Positions 42,863 through 52,550 of a stretch of DNA of 64,000 nt are shown piece by piece (the first letter of the stretch is position 1; every line of letters starts with the position of its first letter). Both the position numbers and the translations under genes were made by a program. A model generated the notes under the pieces. The model made no database searches. It was given only the letters and a program-made list of their open reading frames with translations, and was not told the origin of the DNA. Origin of the DNA: Hydrocarboniphaga sp. (GTDB lineage Bacteria; Pseudomonadota; Gammaproteobacteria; Nevskiales; Nevskiaceae); assembly GCF_028291725.1 (NCBI RefSeq), contig NZ_JAQGNT010000040.1, forward strand, positions 55,173-119,172, read 5' to 3'.

Positions 42863-42878
42863 TGCGATCGACACCGAC

Positions 42879-44573
42879 ATGAGCGAATCCGAACCCGATC
42901 TGAGCCAGCTTCCCGAGCCCAAGCTGCGCCGACCGCGCCGCTGGACCGTCTCCGTGATCTGGGTCGTGCCGTTCATCGCCGCGGTCGCGGCGGCGTTGCT
43001 GGGCGTGCGCAGCTACCTCAGCTCCGGGCCTTCGCTGACGATCGATTTCAAGACCGCCGAAGGCATCGAGTCCGGCAAGACCGAGATCCGCTACAAGGAG
43101 GTGCCGATCGGCAAGGTCAAGCGCACCGAGCTGACCGACGACGGCCAGAACGTACGCGTGCATGTGTCCCTGATCCGCGACGCCGAGATCGTCGCGGTCG
43201 AGGATTCGCATTTCTGGGTGGTGCGCCCGCGGGTCGGCATCGGCGGCGTGTCCGGGCTCGGCACGCTGATTTCGGGCGCCTATATCGGCGTCGATCTGGG
43301 GCACTCGACCGAGGAGCGCACGCATTTCCAGGGCCTGGAGAAACCGCCGGGCGTGACCAACGACCAGCGCGGCCGGCGCTTCGTGCTGACCACCGACGAC
43401 CTGGGCTCGCTGGACGCGGGATCGCCGATCTATTACCGGCGCATCGCGGTCGGCCACATCATCGACCGGGAACTCGCCGCCGACGGCAAGCGCGTCACGC
43501 TGCAGATGTTCGTCGACGCGCCCTACGACCGGTTTGTCACCACCAATGCACGCTTCTGGAACGCCAGTGGCATCGACGTGCAGGTCGACGCGACCGGCTT
43601 CAAGCTCAATACCCAGTCGCTGGCGACGGTGATCGCCGGCGGTATCGCCTTCCAGCCTTTCCCCGAGGATCAGCCCGGCGAGTCGGCACCGGAGAACACG
43701 CAGTTCAAGCTGTTCGACGATCGCGCCGCGGCCGAAGCGCCGTCGGAGGCCGAATCGGTGCGTTTGCGCCTGCGCTTCTACCAGACGGCGCGCGGCCTGA
43801 CGGTCGGCTCACCGGTGGACTTTCAGGGCATCGACATCGGCAAGGTCAAGTCGCTGGAGCTGGACTTCGACCGCGACCGCAAGGACTTCTGGACCGACGT
43901 CGCGATCGACGTATATCCGCGCAGCATGGGCCGCGCTTTCGACAGCTGGCAGCGCAATACCCAGCGCGAACCGAAGAACGCGGACACCTTCTTCCGCATG
44001 CTGATCGAGCGCAAGCTGCGCGCGCAGCTGCGGCCCGGCAACCTGATCACCGGCCAGCTTTACGTCGCGCTCGACTTCGATCCGAAGGCAGAAAAGGTGG
44101 TGGCGCCCGCGGGCCAGTCGCCGCTGGAGATCCCGACCTCGCGCGGCGAGTTCGACCAGATCCAGAAGCAGATCAGCAGCATCGTCACCAAGCTCGACGC
44201 GATCCCGTTCGACCAGATCGGCAACAACCTCAACCTCACGCTGCAGTCGGCCGACTCGCTGGTGAAGAAGCTCGATGGTCAGGTGATACCGGAAGTGCAG
44301 AAGGCGGTGGAGGAGGCGCATCGCACGCTCGGCGCCGCCACCGACGCGCTGTCCGACAACGGCCGTCTGCAGTCCGATACGCGCGGCACGCTGGACGAAG
44401 TCGGCCGCGCCGCGCGCTCGCTGCGCACGCTGGCCGACTACCTGCAGCGGCATCCCGAGTCGCTGCTGCGCGGTCGGCCCTCGGGCGAGCAGGACCTGTC
44501 GGCCTCACCGCTGCCGGAACCGCTGGCGACCGAACCCGCCGTCACCACTCCCGCCGTGCAGGACAAGCCATGA
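42879..44573 (+). CDS. pqiB: PqiB, MCE-domain protein
   Basis: A 564-residue PqiB/YebT-type protein. One N-terminal transmembrane helix (VIWVVPFIAAVAAALLGV, about 23-40) is followed by three MCE domains. These begin near LTIDFKTAEGIESGKTEIRY (about 53), RRFVLTTDDLGSLDAGSPIYY and LRLRFYQTARGLTVGSPVDF. A long helical C terminus would form the needle spanning the periplasm. It overlaps pqiC by ATGA. Confidence 0.93.
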   Translation: MSESEPDLSQLPEPKLRRPRRWTVSVIWVVPFIAAVAAALLGVRSYLSSGPSLTIDFKTAEGIESGKTEIRYKEVPIGKVKRTELTDDGQNVRVHVSLIRDAEIVAVEDSHFWVVRPRVGIGGVSGLGTLISGAYIGVDLGHSTEERTHFQGLEKPPGVTNDQRGRRFVLTTDDLGSLDAGSPIYYRRIAVGHIIDRELAADGKRVTLQMFVDAPYDRFVTTNARFWNASGIDVQVDATGFKLNTQSLATVIAGGIAFQPFPEDQPGESAPENTQFKLFDDRAAAEAPSEAESVRLRLRFYQTARGLTVGSPVDFQGIDIGKVKSLELDFDRDRKDFWTDVAIDVYPRSMGRAFDSWQRNTQREPKNADTFFRMLIERKLRAQLRPGNLITGQLYVALDFDPKAEKVVAPAGQSPLEIPTSRGEFDQIQKQISSIVTKLDAIPFDQIGNNLNLTLQSADSLVKKLDGQVIPEVQKAVEEAHRTLGAATDALSDNGRLQSDTRGTLDEVGRAARSLRTLADYLQRHPESLLRGRPSGEQDLSASPLPEPLATEPAVTTPAVQDKP

Positions 44574-45133
44574 AGCTGGCAATGAAGATATCGCTCGCGC
44601 TCGCATTGCCGCTGCTCGCCGCGCTCGCGGCCTGCAGCTCGGCCGCGCCGGTGCGCTACTACACCCTGGTGCGTCCGCTCGATGCAGCCGCGCCGACACA
44701 GCGCCAGGCCGGTGTCGAGGTGCTGCCGGTCAAGGTGCCGGCCGCGGCCGACTATCCGCAGCTGGTGATCCGCCAGGGCGCACAGCGCGTCGAGCTGATC
44801 GAGTCGCAGCAATGGATCGCACCGCTGCCGCAGGAAATCCGCAACGGCCTGGTCGCGCGGCTGTCGTCGGTGGCGGTGCCGGCCGGCGTCGAGGGGCTGA
44901 CGCTGAGCGTGGACGTGACCCGCTTCGAATCGGTGCTCGGCGCCTACGCGCTGCTCGAGGCGCAATGGCAGCTACGCGCCGGCCGCGCCGCGCCGCTGGT
45001 GTGCGCGACGCGCGTCTCCGAGAAAGTCGGCGAGGGCTTCGACGCGCTGGTCGCCGGCCACCAGGCCGCGCTGGACCAGCTGGCCGAGGCCGTCGCCAGC
45101 GCTATCCACAGCGCAGGCCGCAGCTGCCCGTAG
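44570..45133 (+). CDS. pqiC: PqiC, ABC-type transport auxiliary lipoprotein
   Basis: A 187-residue lipoprotein with the signal peptide MKISLALALPLLAALAAC and a lipobox Cys. The body has the PqiC-type start VRYYTLVRP and a central domain. It anchors the PqiB assembly to the outer membrane. Its TAG stop is the second to fourth base of a GTAGGTCGG repeat unit, so the repeat ends the gene. Confidence 0.9.
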   Translation: MKLAMKISLALALPLLAALAACSSAAPVRYYTLVRPLDAAAPTQRQAGVEVLPVKVPAAADYPQLVIRQGAQRVELIESQQWIAPLPQEIRNGLVARLSSVAVPAGVEGLTLSVDVTRFESVLGAYALLEAQWQLRAGRAAPLVCATRVSEKVGEGFDALVAGHQAALDQLAEAVASAIHSAGRSCP

Positions 45134-45208
45134 GTCGGCAATCCTTTGCCGACGTGTACGCCCGATACGCGATCGAAGTTTCACGTCGGCAAAGGATTGC
45201 CGACCTAC
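45130..45208. repeat. paired REP-type repeat (GTCGGCAA family)
   Basis: Inverted units GTAGGTCGGCAATCCTTTGC... and its complement, about 27 bases apart. The first unit supplies the pqiC stop codon. Confidence 0.85.
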
Positions 45209-45336
45209 TGAGGAATTCCGGTTGCTGCGAATGAGAGGTTTCCCCTGGAACCGCATCGACCGAACCCGTGTCATTACGAATCGCGGCGCGCTTCCCGCCG
45301 CCCGACCCAGCACTTCGAAAAAATAGAAGGGAATCG

Positions 45337-47526
45337 ATGAGAAACCTGTTTGTCTCGGCCGGCTTTGCCGGCTGCCTGGGACTGGCCGCCTGCGCCAGCA
45401 CCAATACGCCCGCCCCGGAGGCGACCATGCCCGCCACTGCCGCCGCGCCGGCTCCGGTCAATCCGCTGACCGTGCTGAGCCCCTTGCCGTATCACTATCC
45501 GCAGTTCGACAAGTTCAAGGACGAGGATTTCATGCCGGCCTTCGAGATCGGCATGAAGGAAGGCCGCGCCGAGATCGACCGGATCGCCAACAATCCCGAG
45601 GCGCCGAGCTTCGACAACACCATCGTCGCGATGGAGCGCAGCGGCCAGACGCTGGCGCGCGTGTCGGCGATTTTCTTCAACCTGACCGGCGCCAATACCA
45701 ACGACACGCTCGACAAGATCGAGGCCGACATCTCGCCCAGGCTGTCCGCGTACAACGACGCGATCAACCTCGACCCCAAGCTCTATGCGCGCGTGAAAAC
45801 GCTGTATGACGGCCGCGCCCAGCTCGGGCTGGACGCCGAGAGCGCGCGGCTGCTCGAGCGCTACACCATCAACTTCGTTCGTGCCGGCGCGCAGCTGTCC
45901 GACGCCGACAAGAAGCAGCTCACCGAGTACAACGAGCAGCTGGCCAAGTTGACCACGCAGTTCCAGCAGAACGTGCTGAAGGAAAGCAATGATTCGGCGG
46001 TGCTGGTCGACACCCGCGAAGAACTCGACGGGCTCGACGAGGGCGCGGTCGCCGCCGCTGCCGAAGCCGCCAAGGCCAAGGGCCACGAAGGCAAATTCCT
46101 GATCACGCTGCAGAACACCACCGGCCAGCCTGCCGAGACCGACCTGAAGAATCGCGCGCTGCGCGAGCGCATCTACAAGGCCTCGGTCGAGCGTGCCAAT
46201 CGCGGCAACGACGCCGACAACAAACCGGTCGTCGCGAGCATCGTGCTGGTGCGCGCCAAGCGCGCCGAACTGCTCGGTTATCCGAGCCACGCTGCTTATC
46301 AGCTTGAAGATTCCACCGCCAAGACCACCGCCGCCGTGAACAAGCTGCTGGATCAGCTGGCACCGCCGGCGGTGGCCAACGCCCGGCGCGAAGCGGCCGA
46401 CATGCAGAAGCTGATCGATCGCCAGAAGGGCGCCCAAAATGGCGCGTTCAAGCTCGCCGCCTGGGACTGGGCCTACTACGCCGAGGCGGTGCGCAAGCAG
46501 CGCTACAACCTCGACGAGGCCCAGATCAAGCCGTATTTCGAACTCGACAGCGTGCTGCAGAATGGCGTGTTCTACGCCGCGCACGAGCTGTACGGCCTGA
46601 GCTTCACCGAGCGCAGCGATCTGCCGAAATATCATCCGGACATCCGCAGCTTCGAGGTGTTCAAGGACGGCGTGCCGCTGGGCATCTTCATCTTCGATCC
46701 GTTCAAGCGCGACTCCAAGCGCGGCGGCGCCTGGATGAATTCGTACATCGACCAGAGCGAGCTGTTCGGCTACCAGGCTGTCGTCGCCAATCATCTGAAC
46801 ATCCCCAAGCCCAGCGCCGGCGAGCCGGTGCTGCTGACCTCCGACGAAGTGCAGACCATGTTCCACGAGTTCGGCCACGCGATGCACGGCCTGTTCTCCA
46901 ACGTGAAATACCCGCTGTTCTCGGGCACTAACGTGCCGAGGGATTTTGTGGAGTACCCGTCGCAGGCCAACGAGATGTGGGCGACCTGGCCCAAGGTGCT
47001 GGCGAACTACGCCAAGCACTACAAGACCGGCGCGCCGATGCCCTTGTCGCTGGTGCAGAAGATCAAGTCCGCCGAAAAGTTCAACCAGGGCTTCGGCACC
47101 ACCGAATACCTGGCCGCGACCCTGCTCGACCAGGCCTGGCATCAGCTCTCGGCCGAACAGGCTGCGAAGATCACGGACGTCGCCGCGTTCGAGAAAGACG
47201 CGCTGGCCAAGGCCGGCGTCGATTACGCGCCGGTGCCGCCGCGCTACCGCACGACGTATTTCTCGCATGCGTTCTCGGGCGGTTATTCGGCCGGCTACTA
47301 CTCCTACATCTGGAGCGAAGTGCTGGTGGCCGACACCGACGACTGGTTCAAGGAGAAGGGCGGCCTGAAGCGCGAGAACGGCGACTGGTATCGCGAGCAT
47401 CTGCTGTCCAAGGGTGGCAGCATCGAGGCGATGGACCTGTACCGCGATTTCCGCGGGCGCGATCCGGTCATCGGGCCGCTGCTGGAACGCCGCGGCCTGA
47501 CCGCGCCGGTAGCGAAGAAGAAGTAA
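45337..47526 (+). CDS. dcp: peptidyl-dipeptidase Dcp-type M3 metallopeptidase (lipoprotein)
   Basis: A 729-residue M3-family metallopeptidase. The zinc motif is in MFHEFGHAMHGLFS (HExxH), with the third Glu ligand downstream in the EYPSQANEMWA segment. The protein begins with a lipoprotein signal (MRNLFVSAGFAGCLGLAAC), so it is probably a membrane-anchored periplasmic peptidase. The ATG at 45337 matches this signal and has AGAAGGG before it. The stop codon TAA lies inside the 5-base target duplication of the neighbouring insertion sequence. The coding frame remains intact. Confidence 0.92.
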   Translation: MRNLFVSAGFAGCLGLAACASTNTPAPEATMPATAAAPAPVNPLTVLSPLPYHYPQFDKFKDEDFMPAFEIGMKEGRAEIDRIANNPEAPSFDNTIVAMERSGQTLARVSAIFFNLTGANTNDTLDKIEADISPRLSAYNDAINLDPKLYARVKTLYDGRAQLGLDAESARLLERYTINFVRAGAQLSDADKKQLTEYNEQLAKLTTQFQQNVLKESNDSAVLVDTREELDGLDEGAVAAAAEAAKAKGHEGKFLITLQNTTGQPAETDLKNRALRERIYKASVERANRGNDADNKPVVASIVLVRAKRAELLGYPSHAAYQLEDSTAKTTAAVNKLLDQLAPPAVANARREAADMQKLIDRQKGAQNGAFKLAAWDWAYYAEAVRKQRYNLDEAQIKPYFELDSVLQNGVFYAAHELYGLSFTERSDLPKYHPDIRSFEVFKDGVPLGIFIFDPFKRDSKRGGAWMNSYIDQSELFGYQAVVANHLNIPKPSAGEPVLLTSDEVQTMFHEFGHAMHGLFSNVKYPLFSGTNVPRDFVEYPSQANEMWATWPKVLANYAKHYKTGAPMPLSLVQKIKSAEKFNQGFGTTEYLAATLLDQAWHQLSAEQAAKITDVAAFEKDALAKAGVDYAPVPPRYRTTYFSHAFSGGYSAGYYSYIWSEVLVADTDDWFKEKGGLKRENGDWYREHLLSKGGSIEAMDLYRDFRGRDPVIGPLLERRGLTAPVAKKK

Positions 47527-47527
47527 A

Positions 47528-49173
47528 CCTAAAAACCGCAGTTGACCTCTAATTTAGGGGGTCCGTTGGCGGGTAAAGCGCGGCATCGGAGCTGGTTGAG
47601 GGCCATTAGGACGGCTCGCAGGTAGTCGCAGATGTGCTGCCAGGTAGTGGTTCCGGGTAACTGCTCCGCAGTTTGGTTGCATTGCTTGAGTTTGGCCGAG
47701 ACCGCCTGAAGTCTTGCGATGGCTTGATGCGCGAAGGCATGCAGCGGGGTGATGCGGATCACCCGTTGATGGGCGTGTTCGGTGACGCGGGCGACGGCGG
47801 TCAGCAGTAGCGGTCGCGCGGTGATGGCTTCGAGATGTTTGCGCGGTTCCACCATGCGCAAATACAGGTTCCACCAGTTGTAGATCAGCGCGACGGCCTG
47901 GGCCGCGAGCTGACACCGAGCCAGGTCGTGCGTGGTGTAACCGCCCCAGCCCCACTGATTCTTGAGTTCGTCGAAGCCGTTCTCGCAATCCGCTCGATCA
48001 CGATAGAGTTGCGCCATCATCGGCAGGTCGAATGGGTCATCCGATAGCGTGGTCACCAGCACGGCGTGCTCGTAGGTTTTCATCGTGCTGCTGGCTTCGA
48101 TGAAACCCAGCACCTGCTGGGCTTGATCTTCGATCGCCACTTCGCCGCGGATCGGACGACGCAGCACCACGATGCGCCGTGCGCGGTCCCAGCCCACGAG
48201 TTGGATCGTGCTTTGGCGCCCCTGCCAGCCCTGTCCGGCATCACACCAGTCGTCGTGCGCCCACAGATTGCGCACCACCTTCTGCACGCCCTTGGTCATG
48301 CGCAATTTGAAGCAATACGACTGATTGCAGGCTTCCAGTGCCCGCAGAATCTCGTCGCTGCCGTAGCTCTTGTCACCGCGCACCAGATAGGGCCGACGCT
48401 CCGGACCCAGTTCCTTGAGCAGCGCCAGAATGCCGGCCAGTCCGTGCTTGGCATGCGTGCAGTTTCCGGGCTGCGTTTCCACCCGCAGTGCCAACCGTAG
48501 CGGACTCGCCCAGTAGGTGTGATTGACGTGCGAGGGTCGCCCCGGCTTGTGCGGATTGAAGCCCAGTACCGCGCCCTCCTGATGGCCGTACAGCGGCTTG
48601 ACCGTGGCGTCCACATCGAGAATCCAGTCGTCTTTCGACAGCAGTGACCACGCACTCTGGCGCAGGTGCTCCTGCATCCAGTGCTCCGATGCCTCTGCGC
48701 GATCACTGATGTGGCGTAGCGCCCGCCGCAGCGCATCCTCCGAGACGATCCGGTCCATCCCCAGCAAACCCGGGTTGACGCCGTCGTTGCGCAACGCCGT
48801 AACGTGCGCATACCGGTTGTGCCCCGCCAGAATCGACAGCAGCCACGTTCCCAGCACGTCCGCCTTGCCCGGCGCATTCGGGCTGGTGTACGCCAGCGGG
48901 CAGTCATCCCGCCAGCGCTGCCACAGCCCCGACAGGTGCAGAAACTCGATGAAGTACGGCATCTGCCCAAACGGCGTCGCCGCCGCGCGCTGGTCCCACG
49001 CCACCCGGACCTTGCCTGCGGGCAACTCAAGTCCCGCCATTTCCGATACCGACCGCTGCGCCATTTCCGCCTTGCGTCGAGCTTCACCCGTCCGGGGATC
49101 CTCCCTCTCCGCGATTCCCCGCCCTAAACAAGCCTCGCCCAACGCAATTCAGTCGGCAACTGCTGGATTTAGG
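47528..49173. mobile_element. IS1380-type insertion sequence, 1646 bases
   Basis: Ends are imperfect inverted repeats: CCTAAAAACCGCAGTTG on the left and CCTAAATCCAGCAGTTG on the right, reading inward. A 5-base direct repeat GTAAA flanks it (47523-47527 and 49174-49178), marking the target-site duplication. It holds one transposase gene on the minus strand. The target was the dcp stop codon region. The conserved ends and intact gene suggest a recent insertion. Confidence 0.85.
47529..49064 (-). CDS. IS1380-type DDE transposase
   Basis: A 511-residue DDE transposase from the ATG at 49064, which has AAGGCGG before it; the frame also extends to a TTG at 49142. DDE candidates are the Asp in ILDVDATVKPLYGH, the Asp in VRGDKSYGS, and the Glu in CENGFDELKNQWGWGGY, matching the family's YREK-like C-terminal region. 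The stop codon lies inside the left inverted repeat, as is common in compact elements. No frameshift or interruption was seen, so it may be active. Confidence 0.85.
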   Translation of the reverse strand: MAQRSVSEMAGLELPAGKVRVAWDQRAAATPFGQMPYFIEFLHLSGLWQRWRDDCPLAYTSPNAPGKADVLGTWLLSILAGHNRYAHVTALRNDGVNPGLLGMDRIVSEDALRRALRHISDRAEASEHWMQEHLRQSAWSLLSKDDWILDVDATVKPLYGHQEGAVLGFNPHKPGRPSHVNHTYWASPLRLALRVETQPGNCTHAKHGLAGILALLKELGPERRPYLVRGDKSYGSDEILRALEACNQSYCFKLRMTKGVQKVVRNLWAHDDWCDAGQGWQGRQSTIQLVGWDRARRIVVLRRPIRGEVAIEDQAQQVLGFIEASSTMKTYEHAVLVTTLSDDPFDLPMMAQLYRDRADCENGFDELKNQWGWGGYTTHDLARCQLAAQAVALIYNWWNLYLRMVEPRKHLEAITARPLLLTAVARVTEHAHQRVIRITPLHAFAHQAIARLQAVSAKLKQCNQTAEQLPGTTTWQHICDYLRAVLMALNQLRCRALPANGPPKLEVNCGF

Positions 49174-49180
49174 GTAAACC

Positions 49181-49260
49181 GTAGGTCGGCAATCCTTTGC
49201 CGACGTGAAACTTCGATAGCGCATCGGGCATACACGTCGGCAACGGGATTGCCGACCTAC
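49181..49260. repeat. paired REP-type repeat (GTCGGCAA family)
   Basis: Inverted units GTAGGTCGGCAATCCTTTGC... and its complement, about 27 bases apart. It would have followed dcp directly before the insertion sequence arrived. Confidence 0.85.
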
Positions 49261-49350
49261 AGTTTGCTGAAGGCCGGCCGATAAGCCACGTAGGGCAGGG
49301 TGCCCATCACATCCTTTCCCAGTGGCGGTCTCCCTGCCGCCCACCATTGA

Positions 49351-49384
49351 AGCGCGGAGCCGAAAGGCTCACGCGCTTTTTTTA
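49351..49384 (+). terminator. rho-independent terminator, probably that of dcp
   Basis: A stem AGCGCG-GAGCC, GAAA loop and GGCTC-(A)-CGCGCT, followed by a run of T. It reads rightward and no other rightward gene precedes it, so it fits dcp before the IS separated the two. Confidence 0.65.
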
Positions 49385-49398
49385 TTGGCGCGGCTTTT

Positions 49399-49464
49399 GT
49401 AAGGCGGGTCGTGACCCGCCGCTTTTGTTCGGCCGGAAAGACGGCGGGTCACGACCCGCCCTAC
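49399..49464. repeat. paired REP-type repeat (GTAAGGCGGGT family)
   Basis: Inverted units GTAAGGCGGGTCGTGACCCG and CGGCGGGTCACGACCCGCCC then TAC. The right unit provides the TAG stop of the minus-strand peptidyl-prolyl isomerase gene. Confidence 0.75.
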
Positions 49465-50378
49465 GGAATAGCACGCACCGGCACGCCGACATTGCACAGC
49501 TCGACGTGCCCGGTCGGGTCGAGGAACCAGGGGTCGCGACGGTTGCGGCGCACGTCGACATAGGCGTTCCAGCTGGCGGTGTCGGTGCGCAGCACCTGTA
49601 GATGCGGGCGCTCGGCGGCCGGTATGTCGGATGCCACGCTCAGGCTTCGGATCGTCACGTACTGCTCGGGCTTTTCGTAGAAGCCGAGCGCGCCGGTGCC
49701 ACGCGGCAGCACGCTCAGGTTCTCCATGCCCTGCAGCACGCGCCCGGCGACGGTGATGTTGCGGTCCAGGTGTCGCGGTGAGTGGCCGATGACCACGTAC
49801 AGCTCCGGCCCGCCGCCGCTGTCCGGCCCCATGCCGCGGCCGACGCCGAGCGCGCCGTAGCAATGCGCCAGCCAGGCCTGACCGGATTTCGGATCGCGGG
49901 CGGCGGCGAAGCCGTCGCTGTATCCGACCTCGGGCGCGTAGACGTCGCCATCGGGCAGCGGCGTGAAATTCAGGCCGCTCATCGAGCGGAAGAACTCGCC
50001 CGGTATCGTGCGCTGCGCGTTTTTGATTTCGCGTTTCTCGTCGGGATCGCCCCACTGCACGACGTAGTTCTCCTGCACGCGCAGAATCGCCAGGCCATCG
50101 TAGTAATGCTCGTGCGCCAGCGCGCGGATGTTGTCGGCGTGATGCGGGGCGAAGGTCGGCGCCAGTTCCATCACCACACGTCCCGAGGCGAGTTCCAGCA
50201 CCAGCAGATTCTCCGGTGCCGGTTCACGCCAGTCGCTCGCCCGGGTTTGCGCGAGAACCTCGCTCGGGGTGCTGGGCGCCGGTGTTGCAGGCGTTGCAGC
50301 GCTTGCCGATTTCGGCGCCGGCTGCATGCAGGCGCTCAGCATAAAAGCAGCTAACGCCGAAAATTGGATCAGGCGCAT
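49461..50378 (-). CDS. peptidyl-prolyl cis-trans isomerase, cyclophilin type (lipoprotein)
   Basis: A 305-residue cyclophilin-like protein with a lipoprotein signal (LAAFMLSAC, then MQPAPKS). The cyclophilin fold starts near [17 protein letters not shown] (about 58-74), and [21 protein letters not shown] follows. An insertion around [15 protein letters not shown] and the C-terminal ~70 residues are extra to the minimal domain. It probably helps fold periplasmic or outer-membrane proteins. The stop codon is contributed by a repeat. Confidence 0.85.
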   Translation of the reverse strand: MRLIQFSALAAFMLSACMQPAPKSASAATPATPAPSTPSEVLAQTRASDWREPAPENLLVLELASGRVVMELAPTFAPHHADNIRALAHEHYYDGLAILRVQENYVVQWGDPDEKREIKNAQRTIPGEFFRSMSGLNFTPLPDGDVYAPEVGYSDGFAAARDPKSGQAWLAHCYGALGVGRGMGPDSGGGPELYVVIGHSPRHLDRNITVAGRVLQGMENLSVLPRGTGALGFYEKPEQYVTIRSLSVASDIPAAERPHLQVLRTDTASWNAYVDVRRNRRDPWFLDPTGHVELCNVGVPVRAIP

Positions 50379-50468
50379 CGGAAAATTCCCGTCGATATGT
50401 CAGTGGCCCGGCGCTAGAGTGACATGGTTAATACATTGTTTTATTCAGACGACCAACGGATAGCCGAC

Positions 50469-51503
50469 ATGACCAGCTCGCCCATACGCGCCACTCTCAT
50501 TCCGGGAGATGGTATTGGCCCCGAGATCATGGAGGCCACGCTGCAGGCGCTGCAAGCTTTGGACGCGCCGTTCGAGTGGGATGTGCAGACCGCGGGTCTG
50601 GCGGCGATGCAGAGCACCGGCGATGCGCTGCCGCCGGCGACCATGGATTCGATCCGCAGCACGCGCCTGGCGCTGAAAGGCCCGCTGGAGACGCCGTCCG
50701 CCGGCGGCTATCGCAGCAGCAACGTGCGCCTGCGCGAGGCATTCAAGCTCTACGCCAACGTGCGCCCGACCAAGACCATCATCCCCGGCGGCCGCTACGA
50801 GAACATCGATCTGATGGTGTTCCGCGAGAATGTCGAAGGCCTGTACATGGGCTACGAGCATTTCATCGCGATCGACGACGATCCCGAGGCGGTGGCGATC
50901 GCCACCGGCGTCAACACACGCGCCGGTTCGCGCCGCCTGCTCGAATACGCGTTCGAGAACGCGATCGCGCTGGGCCGCAAGAAAGTCACGGTCGTGCACA
51001 AGGCCAACATCATGAAGGCGCTGACCGGCATCTTCCTCGATGAGGCGCGCAAGCTCTACAAGGCCAAGTACGCCGGCAAAATCCTGATGGACGAGGCGAT
51101 CGTCGACGCCTGCACGATGAAGCTGGTGATCAATCCCTGGCAGTTCGACACGCTGGTCACCACCAATCTTTTCGGTGACATCATCTCGGATCTGTGCGCC
51201 GGCCTGGTTGGCGGCCTGGGCATGGCGCCGGGCGGCAACATCGGCGCCGATGCGGCGATCTTCGAGGCGGTGCATGGCTCGGCGCCGGACATCGCCGGCA
51301 AGGGCATCGCCAACCCGATCGCGCTGATGCTCGGCGCGGCGATGATGCTGGACCACGTCAACCTGCACGACAAGGCCACGCGCCTGCGCGTGGCGATCGA
51401 CCAGACGGTGAATATCGACAAGGTGCGCACCGGTGACCTGGGTGGCAGTGCGAATACCAAGAGCTTTACCGAGGCTTTGATCGCACGGATCAACGGGCGC
51501 TGA
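50469..51503 (+). CDS. isocitrate dehydrogenase, NAD-type (IDH/IPMDH family)
   Basis: A 344-residue beta-decarboxylating dehydrogenase. Visible motifs are the N-terminal LIPGDGIGPEIM and the substrate-binding SNVRLREAFKLYANVRP (about 84-100). VFRENVEGLYMGYEH and TNLFGDIISDLCAGLVGGLG hold the metal and cofactor sites. The length and SNVRLR segment suit an NAD-dependent isocitrate dehydrogenase; isopropylmalate dehydrogenase is less likely. The ATG at 50469 was chosen over an in-frame start at 50424. It is divergent from the cyclophilin gene. Confidence 0.88.
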   Translation: MTSSPIRATLIPGDGIGPEIMEATLQALQALDAPFEWDVQTAGLAAMQSTGDALPPATMDSIRSTRLALKGPLETPSAGGYRSSNVRLREAFKLYANVRPTKTIIPGGRYENIDLMVFRENVEGLYMGYEHFIAIDDDPEAVAIATGVNTRAGSRRLLEYAFENAIALGRKKVTVVHKANIMKALTGIFLDEARKLYKAKYAGKILMDEAIVDACTMKLVINPWQFDTLVTTNLFGDIISDLCAGLVGGLGMAPGGNIGADAAIFEAVHGSAPDIAGKGIANPIALMLGAAMMLDHVNLHDKATRLRVAIDQTVNIDKVRTGDLGGSANTKSFTEALIARINGR

Positions 51504-51520
51504 GCGGGCTGCGGGGTCTC

Positions 51521-51599
51521 GATCGCGGACAAGGTCCGCTCCTACAGTCGCGTAACAAGATTCAATCCGCGACTGTAGGAGCGGACCTTGTCCGCGATT
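51521..51599. repeat. paired inverted repeat (GTAGGAGCGGACCTTG family)
   Basis: Two long inverted units with TCGCGGACAAGGTCCGCTCC on the left and its complement on the right, loop about 15 bases. It is related to the GTAGGAGCGG repeats. It separates idh from a convergent gene. Confidence 0.8.
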
Positions 51600-51624
51600 G
51601 CGCCATCAACTACGAAAACGCCGC

Positions 51625-52455
51625 CTAAGCCGCCAACTGCTCCGGCACCTCGTCGGTCCACACCCTGAAGCTCTCCAGTATCGTCGGGCCGTACGAGGTC
51701 GAGATCGCGACGTCCGCTGCGTCGCGGCCGCGCGCGATCAGTACCCGGCCGATGCGGCGCGCGTTATTGCGCGGATCGAAGAAGTGCCAGGCGCCGCCGA
51801 CGTAGGCTTCCAGGCAGCCGGCAAAATCCATGGGCGCATCGACTTTCGGCACGCCGATATCGCCGAGATAAGTCGTGCAATAACGTGCCGGAATGTTCAG
51901 CGCGCGCAGCATCGCGATCGCCAGATGCGCGTAGTCGCGGCATACACCCTGACGCTCGTTGTAAGCCTCGAACGCGGTCTTGGTCGGCCGCGCGTACTGG
52001 TAGCCGAAGGTCAGATGGTTATGCACCCAGTTGCAGACCGCCTCCACGCGCCCCCAGCCGGGCTGCACGCCACCAAACAGCTGCCATGCGGTCAGCGACA
52101 GCAGGTCGCTCTCGCAGTAGCGGCTCGGCAGCAGGAAGACCAGTGTGTCTTCGGGCAACTCGTCGACCGGCGTTTCGCGCGCGGAGAGGAAGCTCGGTTC
52201 GGGGAGGCCGCAGTCGCGCAGCGTCGCGTTCGCAAAAAGGCGGAAGCGGCCGGGGGGCGCGACCAGGCGCGTGCAGCCATTGCCGAAGCCGTCGCGATAT
52301 ACGCGAAAGGGTACGGCCGGTTCCATCTGCAAATTGTCGGGTTCAACCAGATCCATGCTGCGACAGAAGTGCACATGGAGCGTCAAAATCATCGGCGTCG
52401 GCTGTGGGCACTGAAACACCATTTCATAGCCCAGGCGGATCAACATGATTTGCAT
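51625..52455 (-). CDS. transglutaminase-like cysteine protease-fold protein
   Basis: A 276-residue protein with a transglutaminase-like core. The Cys of the catalytic triad is in ERQGVCRDYAHLAIAMLRAL, the His in GGAWHFFDPRNN, and the Asp follows in that DPRN segment. An N-terminal beta-rich region precedes it. The ATG at 52455 is preferred to an upstream in-frame start at 52500. Such proteins are often peptidases or amidases in prokaryotes, and the substrate is unknown. Confidence 0.85.
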   Translation of the reverse strand: MQIMLIRLGYEMVFQCPQPTPMILTLHVHFCRSMDLVEPDNLQMEPAVPFRVYRDGFGNGCTRLVAPPGRFRLFANATLRDCGLPEPSFLSARETPVDELPEDTLVFLLPSRYCESDLLSLTAWQLFGGVQPGWGRVEAVCNWVHNHLTFGYQYARPTKTAFEAYNERQGVCRDYAHLAIAMLRALNIPARYCTTYLGDIGVPKVDAPMDFAGCLEAYVGGAWHFFDPRNNARRIGRVLIARGRDAADVAISTSYGPTILESFRVWTDEVPEQLAA

Positions 52456-52550
52456 CCTTTCGTTGTGTCGCGATCTGACCTGCAGAGGTCGGCGTCCCAC
52501 GGAAAGACGCCCGTGACGCTGCGAATGATGACCCGAAGAGCTTGCTTGAG

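Noticed and set aside
45274..47400. 708-residue open frame on the minus strand
   Set aside because: It lies opposite dcp, which has the HExxH motif and signal peptide; no domain is visible in the antisense frame.
45337..47526. dcp inactivated by the insertion sequence
   Set aside because: The insertion lies on the stop codon and the target duplication restores it; the reading frame is complete.
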